The notes under the pieces: generated by a model
Seen by the model: only the letters and a program-made list of their open reading frames with translations
Told to the model about the DNA's origin: nothing
Databases searched by the model: none
Program-made: the position numbers and the translations under genes
Source: CAZPUS01 sp964589825
GTDB lineage: Bacteria > Fibrobacterota > Chitinivibrionia > Chitinivibrionales > WJKA01
Direction: 5' to 3'
DNA: 64,000 nt
Assembly (NCBI GenBank): GCA_964589825.1
Contig: CAZPUS010000014.1
Location: 7,677 to 71,676, forward strand
In this document: piece after piece, positions 54,706 through 63,931 of the stretch
How the letters are laid out: every line of letters starts with the position of its first letter
Position numbering within the stretch: position 1 is the first letter of the stretch

Positions 54706-57700
54706 ATGGAATTTATCGGCGACATCCACATTCACTCCTGTTACAGTCGTGCCACTTCGAAAAACCTTTCGCTCGAAAGCCTTTATTATTGGTCAAAAAT
54801 CAAAGGAATCGCGCTATGCGGTACCGGTGACTGTACGCATCCGCAATGGCTTCGGCATGCACAGCAACACCTTGAGCTCGATCCCGAACGCGGGTTGTAC
54901 CGGTTGACAAAGGAGCGCGAGGACGCCTTGGATGCACAGCTTCCGCTTCACAGCGACATCCCGGTTCGTTTTATGCTTAGTGGAGAAATAAGCACAATCT
55001 ACAAATACGGCGGGAAAACACGCAAAGTACACCATGTAGTCTGCATGCCCGATTTTTCCGCCGCGCAAAGACTGCAGACCGCACTCCGACGCGTGGGCAA
55101 TATCGCATCGGACGGACGTCCCATACTCGGTCTCGACTCGCGCGATCTGCTCGAGATAGTACTCGAATGCAGCAGCGATGCGTTTTTTATCCCCGCACAC
55201 ATATGGACCCCATGGTTTTCCTCGCTTGGATCGAAGTCGGGTTTCGATTCGATCGAAGAATGTTATCGGGACCTTTCTTCGCACATATATGCGGTAGAAA
55301 CGGGTCTCTCTTCAGACCCTCCTATGAACTGGAGAGTGTCATCGCTTGACAAATACACTCTGGTCAGCAATTCGGATGCCCATTCTGCGTCCAAACTGGG
55401 ACGTGAAGCCAATTGTTTCGACTGCCCTCTTGAATACGAATCTGTTATAGAGGCAATGAAACACGGATGGTCCAAAGGCTTCAGGGGCACTATCGAATTT
55501 TATCCCCAGGAGGGCAAATACCATCTCGACGGACATCGCAAATGCGATATACGCTTCGAGCCGAAGGAAAGCAAGGCGCACCAGGGGAAATGCCCGGTCT
55601 GTGGTCGCACACTAACCCTTGGTGTCATGTATCGTGTGCATGAGCTCGCCGACCGGCCCGAAGGCGCCACCCACAAAAACGCACTCCCGTATCACAGCCT
55701 TCTTTCGCTTGACAGTATCCTTTCCCAGCTTACGGGACGTGGCCCCGCGACCAAAACAGTGCAAAAACTCTATACCGATCTGATTGCCCGATGCGGTCCC
55801 GAACTTACCATTCTGATGCAGCTCCCCTGTGAAACGATCACGCAGGCACACTCATCGCTTCTTGCAGAAGCCATACGACGCGTACGAACCGCGCAGGTAC
55901 ATACAAGCCCCGGATATGACGGTACGTATGGAATTATCGAGGCAATTTCCGAAAAAGAGCGGCTGAACAAAGGTGCTCAGGCATCTTTATTCGAAGGCTG
56001 GACGCGATCCAGTGATACCATTAGGCATTCGGCAGGTAAAAAAAAAACAAATAATAACGATACTACAGCCGTTAATGAGACAACACAGGATGAAAGATCA
56101 GGAGGGCCGGAATCTCGCGGCACCAATTCAACGCTCAATACCCAGCAGCAACAGGTTGTCATGCATCCGCAAGGATCACAAATCGTACGTGCCGGTCCGG
56201 GCACCGGCAAAACCCGTACACTTCTGGAACGCATACTCTATTTGATTTCCCATCGACAGATCGAACCGTCCCGTATTCTCGCCATCACCTTTTCCAACAG
56301 GGCTGCAGCCGAAATCGACGAACGTATCACCTCTCGAAGCGACCGTATCAACGACAACAATGCGGTATGTGTCACCACATTCCACAAGCTCGGATTCATG
56401 ATGCTGCGTGAGCATTTCGATATACTCGGATTCGACGCATTGCCCTCTGTAATATCCGATACCGATAACAAACAGCGTTTTCAACTGCTCTGCACTTTGA
56501 ATGCACCCACTAATACCTCCTGCGATTTCAGCGATATCGAGAAGGAGGCAATCGCACGTATTTCAGCCGAATCGGTGATCCCCCATCCTGCCGATTTCCT
56601 TGCATCCATCGATCCCCGCTTCGGGGAGTATGCACAAAGGCGTTACCACGAAGGTATGATCGATTACCTCGATCTTTTGCTTTTCCCGCTCTATCTTCTC
56701 TCCGGATTCGAAAAGATACGAGAAAGGTGGTCGCGAAAATGGTCCTGTATATTTGTCGACGAATACCAGGATATCAATACGCTTCAGTACAGACTACTCT
56801 CGCTGCTGCAAAACGAAACAACGCACATGTGCGCTATCGGAGATCCCTGGCAGGCGATCTACGCGTTTAGGGGCTCCAGCCCCGAATTTTTCCAACGATT
56901 TCGGCAGGATTATCCACACGCACTGTACACCACGCTGCGGGTAAATTATCGCTGCACCGAAGAAATCTGTGGTGCAGCGCAGGATGTTATCGCCCCGCTT
57001 CTTACCGACGACATTAGTTTAAAAAGCGCTGCAGGCAAAGGTCCCAAGGTGCGCATCGTATCCACCGCCACCGAGGCTTCGGAAGCGGAATACGTGGTGT
57101 GCCGAATCGAAGAGCTTATCGGCGGCTCGAGCCATTTTGCCCACGATTCGGGACGCGCGAGCGTGGATGAAAACGAACAACTCGGCTTTGAAGATATCGC
57201 GATTCTCATGCGCACGCATGCGTCGGGCGATTTCATGCAGCAGGCACTGGAGCGCAGCAGTATCCCCACTCAGCGTGTTCGCAGAGGGGCCATACTCAGC
57301 CATAAAGATATACAAAAGGCACTCTCTATGCTGCGATTCAGCGCATCAGCCCAAAACCGTATGCATGCCGCACATCTGTTTTCCCATACATTGCCGGGGA
57401 TATCACGTAAGGCCCGCAGTCATATTCTGCAGGGTATTCATACGCGCGATGATATTCCGGCGGGGCTTTTCACGGAACTGGCGAATCATCCACGGATTTC
57501 CCCCTCGACCGCACAGGCTTTGCACAATCTTGAAGAAGCTCGTACTCACCTGGAGTATGCATTCAGCAGCGGCAACCTTCGCAGTTCCCTCGAAACGGCC
57601 GCTCTGGCAACCGGCACGGCAGAAGAAGATCTGCACCATTTCCCCTGGGACATACTCCTGCCGTATGCCGAAGGCTTCGGCGAAATCGAGGACTTTCTTA

Positions 57701-58086
57701 CCACGCTCAGTATGGGACGGGATAGCGATTTTTACCACCCCCGTGCACAGGGTATTACGCTTACCACCCTGCACGCGTCCAAAGGGCTCGAATGGCCGGT
57801 TGTCTTTATCATCGGCTGTGACGAGGGCCGGATACCGCTCACTGAGCACACTCGCGACTGCGATTTAGCCGAAGAACGACGCCTTCTCTATGTCGGAATG
57901 ACACGGGCCCGCCATACGCTTTTTTGCACATATCCGCGAGACCGTCGGCGTGAAAAACAAAGCAGCTCCCGGTCACTCAGTCCTTTTCTCACCAATTGCT
58001 CCCTTAAAAATGCAATTTTCGAAGAAGTCGAGAGTATCGCAAAAAAAAATGATTGTACCGAAAAACAACTCGATCTTTTCTCATAA
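54706..58086 (+). CDS. Endonuclease Q (PHP)-UvrD/PcrA helicase fusion
   Basis: 1126 aa in two parts. Residues 1-435 match endonuclease Q: PHP metal ligands GDIHIHSCYSRATS (His8, His10), GTGDCTHPQW (Asp42, His45), PAHIWTPWFS, ETGLSSDPPMNWR and SNSDAHS, then a zinc-binding region (Cys280, Cys296, Cys299) with the hallmark CPVCGRTLTLGVMYRVHELA. EndoQ nicks 5' of uracil, hypoxanthine, xanthine and AP sites. After a polar linker (436-475) comes an SF1A helicase: Walker A RAGPGTGKTRT (495-505), Walker B FVDEYQD, GDPWQAIYAFRGS, LRVNYRC, TLHASKGLEWPVVFI and YVGMTRARH. All key residues of both parts look intact. A coupled deaminated-base repair enzyme is inferred. Confidence 0.93.
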   Translation: MEFIGDIHIHSCYSRATSKNLSLESLYYWSKIKGIALCGTGDCTHPQWLRHAQQHLELDPERGLYRLTKEREDALDAQLPLHSDIPVRFMLSGEISTIYKYGGKTRKVHHVVCMPDFSAAQRLQTALRRVGNIASDGRPILGLDSRDLLEIVLECSSDAFFIPAHIWTPWFSSLGSKSGFDSIEECYRDLSSHIYAVETGLSSDPPMNWRVSSLDKYTLVSNSDAHSASKLGREANCFDCPLEYESVIEAMKHGWSKGFRGTIEFYPQEGKYHLDGHRKCDIRFEPKESKAHQGKCPVCGRTLTLGVMYRVHELADRPEGATHKNALPYHSLLSLDSILSQLTGRGPATKTVQKLYTDLIARCGPELTILMQLPCETITQAHSSLLAEAIRRVRTAQVHTSPGYDGTYGIIEAISEKERLNKGAQASLFEGWTRSSDTIRHSAGKKKTNNNDTTAVNETTQDERSGGPESRGTNSTLNTQQQQVVMHPQGSQIVRAGPGTGKTRTLLERILYLISHRQIEPSRILAITFSNRAAAEIDERITSRSDRINDNNAVCVTTFHKLGFMMLREHFDILGFDALPSVISDTDNKQRFQLLCTLNAPTNTSCDFSDIEKEAIARISAESVIPHPADFLASIDPRFGEYAQRRYHEGMIDYLDLLLFPLYLLSGFEKIRERWSRKWSCIFVDEYQDINTLQYRLLSLLQNETTHMCAIGDPWQAIYAFRGSSPEFFQRFRQDYPHALYTTLRVNYRCTEEICGAAQDVIAPLLTDDISLKSAAGKGPKVRIVSTATEASEAEYVVCRIEELIGGSSHFAHDSGRASVDENEQLGFEDIAILMRTHASGDFMQQALERSSIPTQRVRRGAILSHKDIQKALSMLRFSASAQNRMHAAHLFSHTLPGISRKARSHILQGIHTRDDIPAGLFTELANHPRISPSTAQALHNLEEARTHLEYAFSSGNLRSSLETAALATGTAEEDLHHFPWDILLPYAEGFGEIEDFLTTLSMGRDSDFYHPRAQGITLTTLHASKGLEWPVVFIIGCDEGRIPLTEHTRDCDLAEERRLLYVGMTRARHTLFCTYPRDRRREKQSSSRSLSPFLTNCSLKNAIFEEVESIAKKNDCTEKQLDLFS

Positions 58087-58122
58087 CCATAGCCGATTCT
58101 TTACCAAACCACGAATGCCGAT

Positions 58123-58947
58123 ATGCAGGAAAAAAAATCGATAGACGAGCGCCTTGCCCATCTCGATCGCCCTTATGGAGAACTCATCGAGGGGATATCG
58201 CCCCAGCGTGCACGCATTGCCAGGCGATTGAAATGGGTGTTGCTTTTTACCATACTCGGGCTGCTTACCTGGTATGCCGGACAGCCGCATAACAATCCTT
58301 TTACGCAAAACACACGCGCGCTCTATACGTATTACCGCGACTCACTTCTTATAATCGGCTTACAGAAAGGGAATGGACCGGTCACGGCATTCATCCTCGG
58401 TTCCGGATCTGGCGCCGATACGTATGCGATCCCCTTTGAGGCATGGAATCTCTTGACGCTGCGTTCATCGTCGGCAACAGCGCATAGACACTTCGCTCCG
58501 CCGCCGCAGCTCACGATCAGCACCAATGTCACTAACAAAAACAAAAAATCTCTCTCCGAGTACACAAAAACACCCCTCGGAATTGGACGCCCCGTCTCTT
58601 CGTGCAGCACGTACTTTGACATTGCGGCTGTCGGGATGCGTGTACTGGTACTTCGTAACGACTCCGGCTGTGTTGACTCGATTGTACGTACAGACGCCCT
58701 TGCCAAGAAATACGATCTGGTGATATCCATGCACCTGCCACACTCCGTCAATCGTCGTATTCGCGATATCCTGCGTCCGTATTATCTCGTATATGCCGTC
58801 CCGGTCTCCCCCGAAACCACCGACACGCGGCACAATATTCTCACATTCGATCCGGCAGGGAGCGGGTATCGATTTACCCGAAACACCGACGGCACCATTG
58901 CCGCACAGCCTGTCAGTTTCCCGCGATACGACTCCGGCGAGCAATAA
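58123..58947 (+). CDS. Uncharacterised single-span membrane protein
   Basis: A 274-aa protein I do not recognise. A charged cytoplasmic N-terminus (EKKSIDERLAHLDRPYGELIEG) precedes one membrane segment at about 37-53 (WVLLFTILGLLTWYAG); the rest is presumably periplasmic, with alternating strands (SLLIIGLQKGNGPVTAFILG) and a C-terminal part RVLVLRNDSGCVDSIVRTDAL, DLVISMHLPHSV and YRFTRNTDGTIAA. The last part faintly recalls the end of ComEC-type MBL domains, but metal ligands are absent and I do not assign it. It starts 37 bases after the EndoQ-UvrD stop on the same strand, so co-transcription is likely. Confidence 0.7.
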   Translation: MQEKKSIDERLAHLDRPYGELIEGISPQRARIARRLKWVLLFTILGLLTWYAGQPHNNPFTQNTRALYTYYRDSLLIIGLQKGNGPVTAFILGSGSGADTYAIPFEAWNLLTLRSSSATAHRHFAPPPQLTISTNVTNKNKKSLSEYTKTPLGIGRPVSSCSTYFDIAAVGMRVLVLRNDSGCVDSIVRTDALAKKYDLVISMHLPHSVNRRIRDILRPYYLVYAVPVSPETTDTRHNILTFDPAGSGYRFTRNTDGTIAAQPVSFPRYDSGEQ

Positions 58948-59007
58948 TACTGCAATGGTACAGAATTCAACCTGCACGTGGTGAGGATGCTGCTACACAG
59001 GTCGCGT

Positions 59008-59631
59008 CTATAAGCCAAAATACACCGAGAATTCCCCTGAGGGCCATATCCCTTTTTTATTGGTATACGTTTCGGTAAACGCGACCGCGCCCAGCATACA
59101 GCTTGCGGTAAAACGCCACAGCTGCGCTTCTCCCCCGAATCCCGCACCGATTTGAATTCGGTTTTTCCATCTCTTTTCACTCACATGATTCGGGGGATCA
59201 TAATACTCGATATAGGTGTATTCTTTATTCACATAGTCTGCAAGTATATTCCCTCCGGCATAGGCAACAACACGCAGGTCGAGCTCACGGGCAAGCATGT
59301 GTACATATATGCATCCGAGAGAGAACGTGCCGCTTTTTAAATATCCGTCATATCTGGTCTCGTCCCCGTCCACCTCGGTGGAATCATCGTAATACTCTTC
59401 CCGGTAAAAGGGGAATCCGGTTATCTGCAATGCCTGTTTTTGATTGAAATAATGGCGGTACGAAAACCCGTAGCCGGTAATAACTCCCGCTGCCGCCCCG
59501 ATATGATGGGTATACGAACTGTCTCCGGATAATGGATGCTTTATTTCCCCGTCACTACTATCGGAATCGGTTGCGGAATACGTTATCCCACACAGCAAGA
59601 CTACACCAAGAATCGCTTCTTTGAACCGCAT
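59008..59631 (-). CDS. Small exported beta-barrel-like protein
   Basis: A 207-aa protein beginning MRFKEAILGVVLLCGITYSA, a short signal peptide, at ATG 59631 with AGAGGGG a few bases upstream (an earlier in-frame ATG lacks this). The mature part has an acidic stretch (TDSDSSDGE) and then alternating aromatic and glycine-rich strands (GAAAGVITGYGFSYRHYF; GTFSLGCIYVHML; IQIGAGFGGEAQLWRF), ending in Tyr-Phe-Gly-Leu, close to the C-terminal aromatic signature of outer-membrane barrels. No family recognised. Divergent from the Ntn-hydrolase gene. Confidence 0.72.
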   Translation of the reverse strand: MRFKEAILGVVLLCGITYSATDSDSSDGEIKHPLSGDSSYTHHIGAAAGVITGYGFSYRHYFNQKQALQITGFPFYREEYYDDSTEVDGDETRYDGYLKSGTFSLGCIYVHMLARELDLRVVAYAGGNILADYVNKEYTYIEYYDPPNHVSEKRWKNRIQIGAGFGGEAQLWRFTASCMLGAVAFTETYTNKKGIWPSGEFSVYFGL

Positions 59632-59828
59632 TGTTTTCCCCTCTTTATAAAAATGTTTTTCGATCTGCCATATAAACACACCGATTTCGCTTATGCGGCA
59701 GTATTATACGTACATCACCACTTCCCGGTTTAACGCACATACCGTTTCCGACTTTTTCTTGTACTACACACGATAAAAATAGGCATGGCATTGCACTGTC
59801 ATATAATATAGTATATTGCAAGTACGAA

Positions 59829-61202
59829 ATGAACCGCATACCGATACCGACCATGTTTAATAAAAATAGACTTATACACGCTATCTCGTGCAAAAAACAC
59901 CTTTCCCGGTCCGATACGCATCATGTCACACGTAACGGTGTACATATACGAAGATACATCTGTATTCTATTGTATATCCTGCTGTGTGATTGCAACGAAA
60001 CGACACATACTCCGCATGCTTCCCACCACGACGGCTCGTTGCGTTCCATACCGCACAAAACCAGCATACTGACCCTGCGCGGCACCCACTACCAGCGCGG
60101 TTTTCAGCACGGTTCGCTTCTCGCGGAGGAAATCATTCACGTATTTCACCACGTCTACCTAACTACATTCATGGATGGAAATCGTACGCTGTACGATTCA
60201 GCGTATACCTTTATAACTTCATATATGCATTTCGATTCGAACTATATAGAAGAAGCAAAAGGTATGCTCGCCGGGATACGTTCATATGGATCATCATTAT
60301 ACGATACAACGCTCAAACGATCGATCCGATGGCAAGACCTGCTCATGATGAGTTGTGTGGAGGAGATGTATACAATTACCGGGGAAAAAATGGGCTGCTC
60401 CAGTATCTCGAGCTGGGGTGACGCGACGCAACACGACTCACTTGTACACGGTGGTCTCATTTTCACACGTCACTGGGATTACGCACGAATAGACTCTCTT
60501 ATCTCACACATTTTGCTCATTGCACATATCCCCTCAGAACCTGATGAACAGCCATGGATCAGCGCCTGCTGGGCAGGTATGATCGGCTCCTGCAGCGCCA
60601 TAAGCAGCGATAGAGTCGGTGCCTTTCTTAATTACGGACCACTTGATACCAATCGCGCGGTATATGCCACACGTCATCGCCCGCTCTCATTATCCATTCG
60701 CAAGGCAATAGAGACACATGATCTCGATAATAACGGGAAAAAAGACCCCCGTGATGTCGAGTACGCGCTGAGACAATATCGACCCTATTTCGGTGCCATA
60801 ATCCATGCCGCAACGACGGTTGGCAACCACCCCGGTGCGATGGTTATCGAATGCAACAACGCCCGGGGTGTGGTGGTTCGAACTCAAGATGAGAATACCA
60901 GGATCCCCGCAGACCATCTCGTTGCTACCAATCATTTTCGTCTGCTGCATGAGCCCATCGCGTGCAGACGCTACGATGCCATTGTCGATTCTCTTTCTGT
61001 AAACCCTGATATGACAACCACTCGCAGCTGGTCGATGATGGCCGATGCCGCCTCGTATCCGGGATGCCTCTACAGTCTCACCTGGCTTCCGTCACAAAAT
61101 CATCTGCACTGGGCGCAAATGACGCTGACCGACAAACGTCCTGCCTATAAACATCGTCTCGTCACAATCGATTGTGACAGCATATGGGAAAACAACGGAT
61201 AG
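59829..61202 (+). CDS. C45-family Ntn hydrolase-like protein (acyl-CoA:6-APA acyltransferase / phospholipase B-like)
   Basis: A 457-aa protein. A membrane or leader segment RRYICILLYILLCDC sits at about 41-55, after an unusually long N-terminus; the Cys may be a lipobox (weak). The domain starts TLRGTHYQRGFQHGSLLAEEI and has GCSSISSWGDATQ, where the Cys after MG is the expected N-terminal nucleophile after self-processing, followed by GGLIFTRHWDYAR (often 'GRNLDW' in the family). ADHLVATNHF comes later. An EF-hand/dockerin-like calcium loop, DLDNNGKKDPRD, is inserted near residue 298. The family cleaves or forms amide bonds; substrate unknown. It is alone between divergent and convergent neighbours. 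Confidence 0.8.
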   Translation: MNRIPIPTMFNKNRLIHAISCKKHLSRSDTHHVTRNGVHIRRYICILLYILLCDCNETTHTPHASHHDGSLRSIPHKTSILTLRGTHYQRGFQHGSLLAEEIIHVFHHVYLTTFMDGNRTLYDSAYTFITSYMHFDSNYIEEAKGMLAGIRSYGSSLYDTTLKRSIRWQDLLMMSCVEEMYTITGEKMGCSSISSWGDATQHDSLVHGGLIFTRHWDYARIDSLISHILLIAHIPSEPDEQPWISACWAGMIGSCSAISSDRVGAFLNYGPLDTNRAVYATRHRPLSLSIRKAIETHDLDNNGKKDPRDVEYALRQYRPYFGAIIHAATTVGNHPGAMVIECNNARGVVVRTQDENTRIPADHLVATNHFRLLHEPIACRRYDAIVDSLSVNPDMTTTRSWSMMADAASYPGCLYSLTWLPSQNHLHWAQMTLTDKRPAYKHRLVTIDCDSIWENNG

Positions 61203-61285
61203 TGTTATCCGCTTCATTGTATTTCCGTTCATCCATCTGAATGAGCCGGTACGAATCAAACAAATTTCGCAACGACAGCAGAAAC

Positions 61286-62170
61286 TCAGGTATCGAACAA
61301 CGCATACAAACCCTGTGTGCCGAGATTCTCCCTGCCCGATTCTGCCAGACGTTCGTAAAGCTTTTTTGCCAGAGCAAGCCCGGGAAGCTCCAGGCCCATT
61401 TCGGTTGCCGACTCATACGCGATCCGCATATCTTTAATAAAATGCTTGACATAAAATCCGGGAGCGAAGTTGCCCTGTATCATTCTGGGACCCAGATTGT
61501 TCAAAGACCAGCTTCCGGCCGCACCTTTGCCGATACTTTTCAACACCGTTTCCTGATCAAGCCCCGCCTTTTTTGCATACACCAGAGACTCACATACGGC
61601 GACCATGCCGGCGGCAATCGCGATCTGGTTTGCCATTTTCGCATGCTGCCCACTGCCGGCAGGCCCCTGCAAAACGATATTAGAACCCATACATTGCAGC
61701 AACGGCAGGACCTCGTCAAAGGCGGCTTCGTCCGCACCGACCATAATCGAAAGCGCGGCATTTTTCGCTCCGGTATCCCCTCCTGAGACGGGCGCATCGA
61801 GCGCATGTGCCCCTTTAGACTTCGCCTGCGCATAAATTCTTTGTGCAATCAGCGGTTTGGAGGTTGTCATGTCGATCACGTATGAGCCTTCCCGTATGCT
61901 TTTCAACACACCGCGTTCACCAAAATAGACTTCTTCGACATCGGCGGAAAACCCGACAATGGTAATAACTACGTTACTGTCGGCCGCGACCTCTGCAGGA
62001 GAATCCTTCCATGACGCTCCTTTATCGACAAGTTCCTGCGCCTTTTTTCTGGTACGTGTATACACATTCAGTGCATACCCCGCGTTCATAAGATGACCCG
62101 CCATTGATTTGCCCATTACCCCGGTGCCAATAAATCCTATTGTTGCATTTTCGGTATTTAATACACACAT
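61286..62170 (-). CDS. NAD(P)-dependent 3-hydroxyisobutyrate dehydrogenase-family reductase (tartronate semialdehyde/succinic semialdehyde reductase-like)
   Basis: A 294-aa beta-hydroxyacid dehydrogenase: Rossmann motif TIGFIGTGVMGKSMAGHLM (GxGxMG), substrate motif DAPVSGGDTGAKNAAL, and the catalytic Lys region GPAGSGQHAKMANQ, with VKHFIKDMRIAYESA near the end. Members reduce or oxidise 3-hydroxyisobutyrate, tartronate semialdehyde, glyoxylate or succinate semialdehyde; the substrate cannot be told here. AAAGG sits nine bases before the ATG. No linked glycerate or valine pathway gene is visible. Confidence 0.92.
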   Translation of the reverse strand: MCVLNTENATIGFIGTGVMGKSMAGHLMNAGYALNVYTRTRKKAQELVDKGASWKDSPAEVAADSNVVITIVGFSADVEEVYFGERGVLKSIREGSYVIDMTTSKPLIAQRIYAQAKSKGAHALDAPVSGGDTGAKNAALSIMVGADEAAFDEVLPLLQCMGSNIVLQGPAGSGQHAKMANQIAIAAGMVAVCESLVYAKKAGLDQETVLKSIGKGAAGSWSLNNLGPRMIQGNFAPGFYVKHFIKDMRIAYESATEMGLELPGLALAKKLYERLAESGRENLGTQGLYALFDT

Positions 62171-62410
62171 ATTACAGAACCTTTCATAAAAAAATTGAGG
62201 GACGGTGGCTTTTTATATTTTTAAGCAACGGATATCTTTACCAAACGTGCAAGAACCACAAAAATCGTTTGATTCAGTTGCCGGGGTATCATCCTCTAAC
62301 ATCTGGAATAGTACCAAGATGCAGCAATGGCGGATGAAAACGCTTGACCCACAAAACATTTTATGTGAATCGTGCCAACGGTAGTAATTGCGGAGACTGA
62401 AATTGTGTAA

Positions 62411-63736
62411 TTAAGGTTGGTAGTCAAGCGAAAGCGAATGAACTGCTGTATTATTGCTTATTAAAGAAATAACAACGATTTTTTGGCCCGGAATCCTTTT
62501 GGAAATATTGACCGGCTTATCCTTGTATACCCTGCTGCTTATCAGAGTCCTGCCAGCCAGATCACAAACAATCAGCTTCCCATCAACCCGGCTCAGCACA
62601 GCTCGTCCATTACTGGCGGTCACGAAATGCAAAAAATCCCGATCTCCATTGCGGCACCTCGGCATTGCTGTTTCACTGGTGGTCTCATATACGCTTGCAG
62701 TTACGGCATTGCTTTGCAGATAAGGAACTATATATTTCCCGGCATCAGTAAGGTCGTTCTGATCGGCATATCCATTGCAGACGCCGGTGATAATATTGTA
62801 AAACGGTTTATCGGTGCCGTCAAAAAACGACCAGAAGTACCATCCGATACCAAGGTTTTCGCAGGTGCTGATCACGAGCCTCGGATCATACGGAACAGTG
62901 CCGCCGTCCGGAGTGTCCCATCCGAATTCACCGACAACGACCGGCAAATTGCTATCGCGCATTGTCTGTAGTTCATCCTGCACCCTGAATTGCCATGACT
63001 CGGGTGTATCGGTGCGCCAATAGCCGTAGAAATGAATTGTGAGCAATACATTATTCTGCGGATCACCATCAAGTATCGACTGACCATATTGTAAAACCCC
63101 CTCGGGATTCTGCCCACAGGTTTTACCGGCATCGACAGCAATCAGGTTATTGACACCTTTGTCACGTAACTGTCCGATAAAACTGATATAGTCATCCCGC
63201 CAATCCTCAGGTGTAGCAAAATTATGCTCGTTGGCGATATTGACAATAAGATATTTCTCAAAATCTTTGCAAAGCTGCACCATTGAATCGGAAAGCCAGT
63301 AATCGAACACAGGCTGGATATCATCTCCGCAAGTAGCATCGTGCATCTCAAGCATGGGAACAATTTTGTTGTCGACACAAAGCTGTACCAGCTCCCTCTG
63401 TACCGATGCGTTTGCGCTCCAGGACCATGTATTCCCCTGGTTTTCGGTAACCGTAACCAGCCGCACGGCATTGGCACCCGTTGATGGTATCGTGTGCTGT
63501 AAATTGTCTTTTTTGCAGTCTCCCTTGCCACCCCAGAATACTGTAGAATTGTATCCCATAGGAATGAATTCAACGCCGTTGGCATCGTAGATTTTCCCCT
63601 GCTTGACAAAAAAGCCGGTGCCGGTGTTACCGGCAGGGCGGAATTCCCGGGAATATGCAGATAAAATAGGGAACAAAAATAGTGTGCATAGTAAAATTAT
63701 GCTGCCATTTGATTTTTTAGGTGCATTCCTGATCAT
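62411..63736 (-). CDS. GH5-family secreted glycanase (cellulase/mannanase type) with T9SS-like tail
   Basis: A 441-aa exported enzyme: signal peptide GSIILLCTLFLFPILSAYS, GH5 domain from about 40 to 340 with GANAVRLVTV, the acid/base Glu in LIVNIANEHNF, HFYGYWR, and the nucleophile Glu in LPVVVGEFGWDTPDGG, then WYFWSFFDG. The pattern is closest to bacterial beta-mannanase/endoglucanase GH5 members; substrate not certain. Residues about 370-441 (FVTASNGRAVLSRVDGKLIV, then CDLAGRTLIS, ISKRIPGQKIVVISL) resemble a T9SS sorting domain, implying surface attachment or secretion. Palindromic copy E lies upstream of its start. Confidence 0.9.
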   Translation of the reverse strand: MIRNAPKKSNGSIILLCTLFLFPILSAYSREFRPAGNTGTGFFVKQGKIYDANGVEFIPMGYNSTVFWGGKGDCKKDNLQHTIPSTGANAVRLVTVTENQGNTWSWSANASVQRELVQLCVDNKIVPMLEMHDATCGDDIQPVFDYWLSDSMVQLCKDFEKYLIVNIANEHNFATPEDWRDDYISFIGQLRDKGVNNLIAVDAGKTCGQNPEGVLQYGQSILDGDPQNNVLLTIHFYGYWRTDTPESWQFRVQDELQTMRDSNLPVVVGEFGWDTPDGGTVPYDPRLVISTCENLGIGWYFWSFFDGTDKPFYNIITGVCNGYADQNDLTDAGKYIVPYLQSNAVTASVYETTSETAMPRCRNGDRDFLHFVTASNGRAVLSRVDGKLIVCDLAGRTLISSRVYKDKPVNISKRIPGQKIVVISLISNNTAVHSLSLDYQP

Positions 63737-63768
63737 TTACTCTTCATAGCCTTTTCGTTTATTCTCAA

Positions 63769-63931
63769 CCTAAAAGGAGCGGTTGTTTTGATGCACGCTG
63801 CGGTGAACCGTACTGGTAATGTGTTCACACGAAAATCACGTGGAAACCTTGTTGGTTGTTTCATGATTTTTGAATACGCAGAAGCATGCGGGATGTAGCA
63901 GAATTGCGCAAATATAATCGCTCAGCTTAGG
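63769..63931 (+). repeat. MITE-like palindromic element, copy E (163 bp)
   Basis: Starts CCTAAAAGGAGCGGTTG and ends ATAATCGCTCAGCTTAGG. Interior matches copy A: GATGCACGCTGCGGTGAACC, the central GGAAACCTTGTTGGTTGTTT and GCATGCGGGATGTAGCAG. The five flanking bases (CTCAA/TCATA) do not match exactly. It sits about 30 bases upstream of the GH5 start codon, within the likely promoter/leader region. Confidence 0.85.
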
